Assembly: GCF_048270095.1 (NCBI RefSeq)
Contig: NZ_JBLWTL010000002.1
Location: 1-64,000 of the forward strand
Direction: 5' to 3'
DNA from: Maricaulis sp048270095
Lineage (GTDB): Bacteria; Pseudomonadota; Alphaproteobacteria; Caulobacterales; Maricaulaceae
Length of the DNA: 64,000 bases
The notes under the pieces were generated by a model. The model was not told the DNA's origin. It was given only the letters and a program-made list of their open reading frames with translations, and made no database searches. This document shows positions 26,785 to 35,029 of this stretch, one piece after another. How positions within the stretch are numbered: position 1 is the stretch's first letter; every line of letters begins with the position of its first letter. A program made the position numbers and the translations under genes.

Positions 26785-27680
26785 CACGTGGCGGGTCGCG
26801 AAAAGCACCCCGTCGCAAGTCTAACCACCGGTCCGCCGCGGTGTCTGCACCGCGGCGTTTGCGTAACTGGGCGGAAGCCCAATTTAGAAGTGCGCGTTAC
26901 CGAGTGGCAAATGCAGCCCGTATGGGCGCGATGGCGGCTGCCGCACTCGTGCTGGCGACGATCGCCGGCCTGACTCTGTTCGGCCAGCTTGATGACGTGT
27001 TGCGCCTGGGCGGCGAGAAAATCACCGTCCGTCTGGCCGATATGGGCTTTGCTGTCCGTTCCGTCGATGTCACCGGCGCCGGCGATGCGATTGCCCACTC
27101 CATCGTTGTGGCGACCGAAGTTTATGACGGTCAGTCACTCTTCTCTGTTGATCCAGACGCCGTGCGCGCCCGGGTCGAGGCGCTGCCCATGGTGCGTTCG
27201 GCGACCGTGGCGCGGCTGTGGCCGGACCGCATTTCCATTGTGGTTGAAACCCGTGAGGCCTTCGCCCTGTGGCAGGTCGAGGGTGTGCTCAATATTATTG
27301 ATCGCGACGGTGTCGTGCTGGCCGAGGCGGATGTCATGAACCCGCCCGCCTTGCCGCTGGTGGTCGCCGATGGCGCCAATGACAGCGTCGTTGAGATTGT
27401 CGAGGCGCTCGCCCGCCATCCCGCCATCCGCGCTCATGTTGTCGGGGCGGTCCGTGTCGGTGAGCGACGCTGGAATCTGCGCCTCGATACCGGCGCCGAT
27501 GTGAAATTGCCGGCCGGCGACGTCCAGGCGTCAATTGCCATTCTGGCGCGCTTGCAGGCCGAGCGCGGTGTCTTGCGGCTCGCGGCCGAAAGTTTTGACC
27601 TGCGCGGGCAGGGTGATTTGATTGTCAGAGCCTTGCCCGACCGGGCTGCTGCGGCCGGCATGCGGGAGCATGAAGCATGA
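26772..27680 (+). CDS. ftsQ: Cell division protein FtsQ
   Basis: A 302-residue bitopic divisome protein. A long basic N-terminal cytoplasmic part (rich in Arg/Lys) precedes one membrane helix at about residues 52-72, then a POTRA domain (VRSVDVTGAGD... with FSVDPDAVRARVEALPMVRSATVARLWPDRI) and a FtsQ-type C-terminal domain. The start is set at GTG 26772, with GGAG about nine bases upstream; GTG 26751 is in frame but has no ribosome-binding site. The stop overlaps ftsA. Confidence 0.92.
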   Translation: MSKVARGGSRKAPRRKSNHRSAAVSAPRRLRNWAEAQFRSARYRVANAARMGAMAAAALVLATIAGLTLFGQLDDVLRLGGEKITVRLADMGFAVRSVDVTGAGDAIAHSIVVATEVYDGQSLFSVDPDAVRARVEALPMVRSATVARLWPDRISIVVETREAFALWQVEGVLNIIDRDGVVLAEADVMNPPALPLVVADGANDSVVEIVEALARHPAIRAHVVGAVRVGERRWNLRLDTGADVKLPAGDVQASIAILARLQAERGVLRLAAESFDLRGQGDLIVRALPDRAAAAGMREHEA

Positions 27681-29002
27681 GTGTGTTCGAGTTCTTACGT
27701 CCCCAGACGGCCCGCAATGGTTCCAATGGCAAGGCCCCCGGTGTGTGCGCAGCGCTCGATGTCGGATCGTCCAAGATTGCCTGCTTCATCGCCAAGACCG
27801 ACCAGACGATTGCCGGGCCACGTCCGCGCGTGGTCGGTGTCGGCCATCAATCGAGCCGCGGTGTCCGCGCCGGTGCCATCGTCGATATGGACGAAGCTGC
27901 CGAGGCTATTCGTGCCGCGGTCGAGCAGGCCGAACGCATGGCCGGACAGGCGGTTAATTCAGTCACACTCACCCTGTCGGCCGGTCAGCCGACCAGCACG
28001 CGTATCGGTGCCGAAATCGACTTGCCTCAACGCGAAGTGAGCGAGCGCGATCTGCGCCGTCTGCTCGACGGGGCCCTGTCAGAATTTGCCGTCGCCGACC
28101 GCGTCGTGTTGCACGCCATCCCGCTGGCCTGGTCGGTTGATGATCATCGCGGCATTCGCGATCCGCGCGGCATGTTCGGCCGCACGCTTGGCGTCGAGGT
28201 GCATGTCATCACCGCCGCGATCGGGCCATTGCGCAATCTGATGACCTGCGTCGAACGCTGCCATTTCGACCTCAAGGGCGTTGTCGCCACACCTTATGCC
28301 TCAGGCTTGTCAGCCCTGGGCGATGATGAAGTTCAACTCGGCGCCACGCTGATCGATATGGGGGCCGGCGCCACGACGGCTGCCGTGTTCGCCGAAGGCG
28401 CATTGCTGCACATCGACACCGTGCCCGTCGGCGGTTCGCATGTGACCTCCGATGTCGCGCGCGGCCTGTCGACACCGCTCGCCGCCGCCGAGCGCCTGAA
28501 GACGCTCTACGGCTCCGCGCTCGACAGTCCAGACGATGACCAGCAGATGATTGAAGTGCCCTCGGTGACCGGTGACCGGATTTACGGATCGGCGCCGCGC
28601 TCCCTGCTCAATTCGATTATCCGACCCCGGCTGGAAGAAACGTTTGAACTGATCCGCGACCGGCTTGACGCGGCCGGCGTCAGCAAGACCTCCGGCCGCC
28701 GGCTGGTCCTTACCGGCGGAGCGTCACAGCTTCCCGGGACCGGCGAGCTGGCCGCACGTGTGTTTGGCAAACAGGTCCGTATTGCAGAGCCCAGCGGTAT
28801 TACCGGTCTGGGTGATGCGGTGTCCGGACCGGCCTTCAGCGCGGTTGCGGGCGTCGTCCGCCGTGAGACCCGTGGTGCGGCGGAAGCCATCGCCGGACCG
28901 CCGCGGCTTGGCGTGATGTCAGGCGCGAGGATCCGGCGCGACCCGACCCGCGAAACCGAGCGCGGGGGTGCTGTCTGGCGCTGGTTCGCCGAGAGCTTCT
29001 GA
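27677..29002 (+). CDS. ftsA: Cell division protein FtsA
   Basis: A 441-residue actin-like ATPase that tethers FtsZ to the membrane. The phosphate-1 motif ALDVGSSKIACFI is near residue 31, the phosphate-2 region LIDMGAGATTAAVF near residue 226, and the C-terminus ends in an amphipathic AVWRWFAESF, the expected membrane-targeting helix. It overlaps ftsQ by four bases. The chain of overlapping genes ends here. Confidence 0.95.
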   Translation: MSVFEFLRPQTARNGSNGKAPGVCAALDVGSSKIACFIAKTDQTIAGPRPRVVGVGHQSSRGVRAGAIVDMDEAAEAIRAAVEQAERMAGQAVNSVTLTLSAGQPTSTRIGAEIDLPQREVSERDLRRLLDGALSEFAVADRVVLHAIPLAWSVDDHRGIRDPRGMFGRTLGVEVHVITAAIGPLRNLMTCVERCHFDLKGVVATPYASGLSALGDDEVQLGATLIDMGAGATTAAVFAEGALLHIDTVPVGGSHVTSDVARGLSTPLAAAERLKTLYGSALDSPDDDQQMIEVPSVTGDRIYGSAPRSLLNSIIRPRLEETFELIRDRLDAAGVSKTSGRRLVLTGGASQLPGTGELAARVFGKQVRIAEPSGITGLGDAVSGPAFSAVAGVVRRETRGAAEAIAGPPRLGVMSGARIRRDPTRETERGGAVWRWFAESF

Positions 29003-29104
29003 CCGCCTGCAAAGGGCTGCACAGCTCATAATCAATGAGCCTGGCGGTAAGACTTTCCGGCATCAGACGCGTTATACCGCCTGTGAAACATACAGGCCGG
29101 AACC

Positions 29105-29503
29105 ATGTCATTCAGTCGCATTCTTCCACACCGCGCAGCGGGCTATATCGAGGTCGTTTTTGACGGCCACGAGGACTGGCTGTCGGCGGTCGACACGATC
29201 GAGCGGATCGTCGCCGCCGTCGAACAGCTCGATGTGCGACGCGTCCTGCTTGATTTCCGGCTCGTCGATATGCGCGTTGCCGTTGTGGAAGCGCCCCACG
29301 TGGCCGAATTCTTTCACGAATTTGCCCACCAGCAGATGAGTATTGGCATTATCCGGCCCGTCGATCAGCGGGCCTGCGCGACGATCAATGCCTTCGCCGC
29401 CAACATGCTCGCCCAGGGTCATGAGATCAGGGACCTCGATGCTGCGGCGGATGTCGAGGCCTGGACCCGCACGCCTGCGACGCGTCTTCGCCGCACCGGC
29501 TGA
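29105..29503 (+). CDS. STAS/SpoIIAA-like small protein between ftsA and ftsZ
   Basis: A 132-residue soluble protein. Its predicted alternation of strands and helices (GYIEVVFDG, RRVLLDFRLVDM, MSIGIIRPVD, GHEIRDLDAAADVEAW) resembles the STAS/SpoIIAA-like fold, and the ending in DxxxAxxW is common in that group; this is a pattern judgement, not a domain hit. The ATG at 29105 lies 102 bp after ftsA. STAS-like proteins are often regulatory or lipid-binding. Its place inside the division cluster suggests co-expression with ftsA or a role near division, which is inference. Confidence 0.7.
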   Translation: MSFSRILPHRAAGYIEVVFDGHEDWLSAVDTIERIVAAVEQLDVRRVLLDFRLVDMRVAVVEAPHVAEFFHEFAHQQMSIGIIRPVDQRACATINAFAANMLAQGHEIRDLDAAADVEAWTRTPATRLRRTG

Positions 29504-29568
29504 GAGCGGCCCGGCTGCCGGCATGCGGTCCACGAGCAGCAGCACTCACTTGAAAAATTCCACGACGT

Positions 29569-29583
29569 TTAACGCTCGCTTAA
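29569..29583 (+). promoter_or_regulatory. CtrA-type box upstream of ftsZ
   Basis: TTAA-CGCTCGC-TTAA is a perfect TTAA-N7-TTAA, the binding consensus of the cell-cycle regulator CtrA. It lies 68-82 bases upstream of the ftsZ ATG. A GANTC site (GAATC, 29609-29613), the target of the CcrM methylase, follows 26 bases on. In Caulobacter, ftsZ is controlled by CtrA and by GANTC methylation, so the same logic is expected here. Confidence 0.75.
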
Positions 29584-29650
29584 GCGTCGCAGGCGGAAAC
29601 TTCATGGTGAATCGATTATTACCCGAACCCATTCGGCCACGAGGTCTCGC

Positions 29651-31228
29651 ATGACGTTGAATCTTTCCCTTCCCGAAACGACTGAATTGCGCCCTCGTAT
29701 TGTGGTGTTTGGTGTCGGTGGCGCTGGCGGCAATGCCGTCAACAACATGATCGAGTCCAAACTCGAAGGCGTCGACTTCGTTGTCGCCAATACCGATGCC
29801 CAGGCCCTGACACGTTCACAGGCCGAAAAACGCATCCAGATGGGCGCGGCAATCACCGAAGGGCTCGGCGCTGGCGCCCGTCCGGAAGTGGGCGAGCAAT
29901 CGGCCGAGGATTCGATCGAGGAAATTCGCGAGCACCTCGGTGGCGCACACATGGTCTTCATTACCGCCGGAATGGGTGGCGGTACCGGGACTGGCGCTGC
30001 ACCCGTCGTGGCGCGCGCGGCTCGGGAAATGGGTATCCTGACCGTGGGTGTGATCACCAAGCCATTCCATTTCGAGGGCACGCGCCGCATGAAACTGGCG
30101 GAGGCCGGCATCGGCCAGCTGCAGGATCATGTTGATACGCTGATCGTAATCCCCAACCAGAACCTGTTCCGGATCGCGACCGAGAAAACCACCTTCTCCG
30201 AAGCCTTCTCAATGGCCGACCAGGTCCTGCATTCCGGCGTTCGCGGCATTACTGATCTGATGGTGATGCCCGGCCTGATCAATCTCGACTTTGCCGATGT
30301 CCGTTCCGTGATGAATGAGATGGGCAAGGCGATGATGGGAACCGGCGAAGCGTCCGGCGAGAAGCGCGCCATTGAAGCGGCCCAGGCTGCGATTTCCAAT
30401 CCGCTGCTCGACGATGTCTCGATGCGCGGTGCGACCGGCGTGTTGATCAACATCACCGGCGGCTATGACATGACGCTGTATGAAGTCGATGAAGCGGCCA
30501 ATGAGATCCGCTCCGAAGTCGACCCTGAAGCCAATATCATTGTCGGTTCGACCTTTGACGAGACGATGGAAGGTTCGATGCGGGTTTCCGTGGTCGCAAC
30601 CGGTATCGATGCCGAGGTCGCCGTCGTCGATCCACGCTCGCGCCTGCGCGGCGCCGCGGCGCCGGAACGTGCCCCCAATGATGCGATCCTGCCGTGGAAG
30701 CGGACCAATTCCGACCGTCCCGGTCGTGTTGCCGTCGAGCAGAAGGTTGAGTCGGGCGAGCGCAATGAAGCGCCCCGCGAAGCCCAGGCCGGAGCCCTGC
30801 CGATGGCCGTTGGCGCCGAAGAGTTGAGCGATGCGGTCGCCCAGGCACCGGAAGATAATTCACGCGACCCCTATGTCGCCGAAGCCGACGACACACATCA
30901 TGTCAGCGCCCAGACGCCCCAGGTCCGTGTCGATCAGGCCCGCCTGGCCGAAGAGGCCGCAACGCTGAATGCCCGTTATGAGCAACGCCGTGCCGGCGAA
31001 GTTCCAGGCCATTCCGCCCAACCGGTCGCCGACGAGCCCAAGCGTGGCGGGTTCTCCCTGTTCGGACGCCGTCGCAAGCCGGCCGAGCCGGCACCGAAGG
31101 CCGCTCCGACCACACGCAATACCCCTGTGCAATCAACCACTCGCATGGCGAGCGGCGATTTGTTCGGTGAGAGCGTGGACGAAGGCGATCTCGAAATCCC
31201 GGCCTTCCTGCGTCGTCAGGCGAACTAG
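29651..31228 (+). CDS. ftsZ: Cell division GTPase FtsZ
   Basis: A 525-residue tubulin homologue forming the division ring. The nucleotide-binding start is VFGVGGAGGNAVNNM, the tubulin signature GGGTGTG is at residues 109-115 and the T7 loop region NLDFADVRSVM follows. After the core (about residue 320) comes a long variable linker rich in Ala, Glu and Pro, then the conserved C-terminal peptide DLEIPAFLRRQ for FtsA and other partners. The total is far above the ~383 of E. coli; long linkers are normal in alphaproteobacteria. GAGG lies six bases before the ATG. It has its own control region with a CtrA box. Confidence 0.97.
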   Translation: MTLNLSLPETTELRPRIVVFGVGGAGGNAVNNMIESKLEGVDFVVANTDAQALTRSQAEKRIQMGAAITEGLGAGARPEVGEQSAEDSIEEIREHLGGAHMVFITAGMGGGTGTGAAPVVARAAREMGILTVGVITKPFHFEGTRRMKLAEAGIGQLQDHVDTLIVIPNQNLFRIATEKTTFSEAFSMADQVLHSGVRGITDLMVMPGLINLDFADVRSVMNEMGKAMMGTGEASGEKRAIEAAQAAISNPLLDDVSMRGATGVLINITGGYDMTLYEVDEAANEIRSEVDPEANIIVGSTFDETMEGSMRVSVVATGIDAEVAVVDPRSRLRGAAAPERAPNDAILPWKRTNSDRPGRVAVEQKVESGERNEAPREAQAGALPMAVGAEELSDAVAQAPEDNSRDPYVAEADDTHHVSAQTPQVRVDQARLAEEAATLNARYEQRRAGEVPGHSAQPVADEPKRGGFSLFGRRRKPAEPAPKAAPTTRNTPVQSTTRMASGDLFGESVDEGDLEIPAFLRRQAN

Positions 31229-31325
31229 CCTGCCTTAAGCGTAACAAATCGCAACAAAGCTTTAGTTGAATGCTGACCCGGCATGTCGTTTTGTGCAGGC
31301 GAGGGGCGACGCAAGTCGCTGATTA

Positions 31326-32252
31326 TTGGCCCAGAACAAACGGCGTTGTGTTGTGATTTACCGGCAAACATTGGCGGCACCCGTAGTGTGCGCAGGCATT
31401 GGCCTTCACACGGGCGAACGTGTCCGTCTCGTCCTGAAGCCGGCTTCAACCGGTGCCGGTATCAGCTTTGTGCGCTCCGACATCACGGATCGTGATAACC
31501 GGATCGCGGCCCTGGCCGATAATGTCACCACCGTTCGACTGGGAACCACGATCGCCAATGCGGCGGGCGTGTCGGTCGCGACGGTTGAACATCTGATGGC
31601 GGCCCTCGCCGGGCTCGGTGTCGATGACGCGGTTGTCGAGATCGATGGTCCTGAATTGCCGGTGATGGATGGCTCCTCGGCGCCTTTCGTTGATCTGGTC
31701 AATCGGGTCGGCCTGAAGCAGCTCGCTGCACCGCGCCGGGCCATCCAGGTTCTCAAGCCTGTTGTCGTCGAATCGGAAGGCCGCCGCGCCAGTTTCCTGC
31801 CGGCCCTGAGTTCGATGATCGAAGTCGAAATCAATTTTGAGCACAGCGCGGTTGGCAATCAGACCTGCACGTTTGAAGTCACGCCTGAAATCTTTGCCGG
31901 CGATATCGCTGCGGCCCGCACCTTCGGCTTCCGCAAGGATCTCGACGCGCTTCTCGCCGCCGGTCTGGCACGCGGTGGTTCGATGGATAATGCTGTCGTC
32001 CTTGATGATGACGGTGTCGCAAACCCTGAAGGGCTGCGCTTCGACGATGAGTTTGCACGGCACAAGGCGCTTGATGCGCTGGGCGATCTCTACCTGGCCG
32101 GTGCGCCGATTATCGGCCGCTATCATGCCCAGCGTCCCGGTCATGCGATCAATAATCTGGCACTGCGCGCATTGCTGGCCGACAAGTCCGCCTGGAAAAT
32201 GGTTACAGTGCGTGACGCTTGCCAGCACGACGTGGCGATGGCCAACTCCTGA
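31326..32252 (+). CDS. lpxC: UDP-3-O-acyl-GlcNAc deacetylase LpxC
   Basis: A 308-residue zinc hydrolase committing to lipid A synthesis. Zinc ligands appear as His89 (TVEHLMAAL), His246 and Asp250 (HKALD); His273 (PGHAINN) is the catalytic acid/base position. The start is uncertain: TTG 31326 is used, but GTG 31353 would give a family-like beginning and neither has a clear ribosome-binding site. It stands 97 bp after ftsZ, the common alphaproteobacterial order. Confidence 0.93.
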   Translation: MAQNKRRCVVIYRQTLAAPVVCAGIGLHTGERVRLVLKPASTGAGISFVRSDITDRDNRIAALADNVTTVRLGTTIANAAGVSVATVEHLMAALAGLGVDDAVVEIDGPELPVMDGSSAPFVDLVNRVGLKQLAAPRRAIQVLKPVVVESEGRRASFLPALSSMIEVEINFEHSAVGNQTCTFEVTPEIFAGDIAAARTFGFRKDLDALLAAGLARGGSMDNAVVLDDDGVANPEGLRFDDEFARHKALDALGDLYLAGAPIIGRYHAQRPGHAINNLALRALLADKSAWKMVTVRDACQHDVAMANS

Positions 32253-32353
32253 TATTGCGGCGGTTGACCTGACGCGGCACTTTTGTCGCGGCGCATGATC
32301 CGCTACAAGCTTTTCTGGACCGGCGGTCATTCGACCGCCCTAGCTGCTGGGCC

Positions 32354-33193
32354 GTGTTCAATATGACCTTCTTGCCGCGTTTGTTGCCGACACTTTTCCT
32401 GTCCGTTCTTGTCGCGGCCTGCGCAAATGGACCGGATACTTCGGTAGCTTATGTCGAGCGGCCGGCCGAACTGATCTATGCCGACGCTTTTCAGACCATG
32501 GAGCGTGGCCAGTATCAGCTTGCCGCGGCCCAGTTCGATGAGGTCGAGCGTCAGCACCCTTATTCAGAGTGGGCCCGGCGTTCGATGCTGATGGCCGCCT
32601 TCGCCAATTACCAGGCCAATAAATATGACGAGGCGGTCTCTGATGCCCGGCGCTTCATCTCGCTACACCCGGGCAATCGCAGCGCGCCCTACGCCTATTA
32701 CCTGATCGCGATCAGCTATTTCGAGCAGATCGTCGATGTCGGCCGCGACCAGCAGATCACGCAGCAGGCGCTCGATGCGTTGCAGCAAGTGGTGCGCCGT
32801 TATCCCGAGAGCCGTTATGCCACCGACGCGCGGCTGAAGATTGACATGACGCGTGACCATCTCGCCGGCAAGGAGATGGATATCGGGCGCTGGTATCTGC
32901 GCCGCAATTATCATCTTGCAGCGGTCAACCGCTTCCAGAATGTCGTTCGGGACTATGGCACGACATCGCATGTTCCGGAGTCCCTGCACCGGTTGGTCGA
33001 AGCCTATGTGGCGCTCGGCCTTGATAGCGAGGCGACCCAGGTCGCGTCGGTTCTGGGCTATAACTTCCCGGGCAGTGACTGGTATGAAAACAGCTATAAC
33101 CTGCTGACGCGGGAGGGCATTGCGATCGAAGATGCTGTCAATCAGCGCGATCCAACCTTCATTGAACGCGCCATGCAGCGTATCTTCGGCTAG
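32354..33193 (+). CDS. bamD: Outer membrane assembly lipoprotein BamD
   Basis: A 279-residue lipoprotein of the BAM complex that inserts beta-barrel proteins in the outer membrane. A signal peptide ends in a lipobox (LVAAC, Cys near residue 24). The mature protein is built of TPR repeats, e.g. ELIYADAFQTMERGQYQLAA and PYSEWARRSMLMAAFANY. GTG 32354 and ATG 32363 are both possible starts. Formerly called ComL. It precedes recN by 27 bp and probably shares its message. Confidence 0.92.
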   Translation: MFNMTFLPRLLPTLFLSVLVAACANGPDTSVAYVERPAELIYADAFQTMERGQYQLAAAQFDEVERQHPYSEWARRSMLMAAFANYQANKYDEAVSDARRFISLHPGNRSAPYAYYLIAISYFEQIVDVGRDQQITQQALDALQQVVRRYPESRYATDARLKIDMTRDHLAGKEMDIGRWYLRRNYHLAAVNRFQNVVRDYGTTSHVPESLHRLVEAYVALGLDSEATQVASVLGYNFPGSDWYENSYNLLTREGIAIEDAVNQRDPTFIERAMQRIFG

Positions 33194-33220
33194 GTCGGGC
33201 AGGGGGTGCGATCGCTCTGA

Positions 33221-34918
33221 ATGCTGCAATCGCTCTCGATCCGGAATGTTGTGCTCATCGACAGCCTCGATGCCGGCTTCGACCGGGGTCTGTGTGCGCT
33301 GACGGGCGAAACCGGTGCCGGAAAATCCATTCTCCTGGGCGCCCTCGGGCTGGCTGCCGGCGAACGTGCCGAGCGCGGTCTCGTTCGCGCCGGCACGGAT
33401 GAAGCCTCTGCCGCCGCTGAATTCGACCTGGCTCCCGGGCATGCCGCCTGGGCTGTGCTCGAAGAGGCCGGGCTTGTGGTGGAACCCGGTGAGGCCCTGA
33501 TTCTGCGCCGCCGCCTCGCCGAGGATGGCCGCAGCCGCGCCCATATCAACGACCAGCCCGCCAGTATTGGCCTGTTGCGCAGTCTCGGCGATGTCCTCGT
33601 TGAAGTGCACGGTCAGCATGATGGCCGCGGCCTGCTCGACCCCAAAACCCATCGCGGTCAACTCGACAGCTATGCCGGCAATGCATCGCTGCGCGACGCC
33701 TGCCGCAAGGCCTGGGCCACCGTCTCGGCCGCCCGAAACGGTCTCGACGACCTGGTGCGTGCGCATTCGGCCTCGACCGAGGAGCAGGATTTCCTGCGCC
33801 ATGCGCTCGCCGAGATCAACAAGATGCAGCCGCGTCCCGGTGAGGAAGATGCCCTGGCCGAGGAGCGGCAGTTTCTGATGGCGGCCGAGCGCGCGCTCGG
33901 CGATCTTCAGGAAGCCCAGGATGCGCTGGCCGGAGATGGCGGCGGGCTTGAAGGCCGGCTCAATACGGCTGTGCGCGGTCTGGAACGCGTGCGTGACCAG
34001 ATTGGCAGCGCGGGCGGCGAGGCCGGGACGGCCCTCGACCGGGCCTCGGCGGCGATCGAGCGGGCCCTGATCGAGTTTTCCGAAGCCGGCGATGCGCTCG
34101 GCGATGCAGCACGCGCCTTTGAGGTTGAGCCGGGCCGGCTGGAGAGCGTCGAGGAAAGATTGTTCGCCCTGCGTGCTCTGGCCCGCAAGCATGATGTCGC
34201 GATCGAGGAATTGCCGGGCTTGCAGATCCGGTTCGCCGATCAGCTCGATGCGATCGAGAATGCCGGTGAGCGTATCGCCGAGGCGGAGAAGAACGTGCAG
34301 GCGGCCGAGGCACTATATCGCGACGCGGCAGGGGCCCTGACGCGCTCACGCGACAGCGCGGCGCAAGAACTCGGTGCCGCCGTGGCGTCCGAATTGCCAC
34401 CGCTGAAAATGGACAGGGCGCAATTCCGTGTCGCGCTGGTGACCGATGCCGGGCATGGCGGGCCGGATGGCTGCGACAGCGTCCGCTTTGAAGTTTCGAC
34501 CAATCCGGGCGCGCCCTTTGGCGCTCTCGACAAGATCGCCTCCGGCGGCGAGCTGTCGCGTTTCGGTCTGGCATTGAAAGTGGCGCTGGCCGGCGATGAT
34601 GATGGCCGTGTTCTGGTCTTCGACGAAGTCGATCAGGGGGTCGGCGGTGCGGTTGCCGATGCCGTTGGCCGCCGTCTCAAACGCCTGGCGAAGACCGGTC
34701 AGACCCTCGTGGTCACCCATAGCCCGCAAGTTGCTGCCCTGGCCGACCATCACTGGAAGATCGTCAAGGAAGATGATGGCAAGGGCGGTGTCCGCACGGT
34801 TCTGATCCAGCTCGACGGTGACGCCCGCCGCGAGGAAATTGCCCGCATGCTCTCCGGAGCCGAGGTTACCGATGCGGCCCGGGCCCAGGCCGATCAGCTG
34901 ATGGCGGTCGAGGCTTGA
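33221..34918 (+). CDS. recN: DNA repair protein RecN
   Basis: A 565-residue SMC-like ATPase acting in double-strand break repair. Walker A GETGAGKS is at residues 29-36; a long central coiled-coil region follows (about 155-360); the ABC-type signature SGGELSRF and Walker B LVFDEVDQGVGG lie in the last third. RecN is usually SOS-induced, but I see no GTTC-N7-GTTC LexA box just upstream. It sits between bamD and ligA. Confidence 0.95.
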   Translation: MLQSLSIRNVVLIDSLDAGFDRGLCALTGETGAGKSILLGALGLAAGERAERGLVRAGTDEASAAAEFDLAPGHAAWAVLEEAGLVVEPGEALILRRRLAEDGRSRAHINDQPASIGLLRSLGDVLVEVHGQHDGRGLLDPKTHRGQLDSYAGNASLRDACRKAWATVSAARNGLDDLVRAHSASTEEQDFLRHALAEINKMQPRPGEEDALAEERQFLMAAERALGDLQEAQDALAGDGGGLEGRLNTAVRGLERVRDQIGSAGGEAGTALDRASAAIERALIEFSEAGDALGDAARAFEVEPGRLESVEERLFALRALARKHDVAIEELPGLQIRFADQLDAIENAGERIAEAEKNVQAAEALYRDAAGALTRSRDSAAQELGAAVASELPPLKMDRAQFRVALVTDAGHGGPDGCDSVRFEVSTNPGAPFGALDKIASGGELSRFGLALKVALAGDDDGRVLVFDEVDQGVGGAVADAVGRRLKRLAKTGQTLVVTHSPQVAALADHHWKIVKEDDGKGGVRTVLIQLDGDARREEIARMLSGAEVTDAARAQADQLMAVEA

Positions 34919-35029
34919 GGGGCTGACTGCACAGTGGTGTGAGCGCGCGCTCGACCTCGCCGACAAACGCTCCACAATGCGCCCGGAAGCGGCTAGATTC
35001 GACCGGTTAGCCCAGCACGCGAGCAAATC

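Noticed and set aside
33130..33220. SOS box upstream of recN
   Set aside because: No GTTC-N7-GTTC or similar LexA site could be found; recN probably shares the bamD transcript or has a promoter I cannot see.
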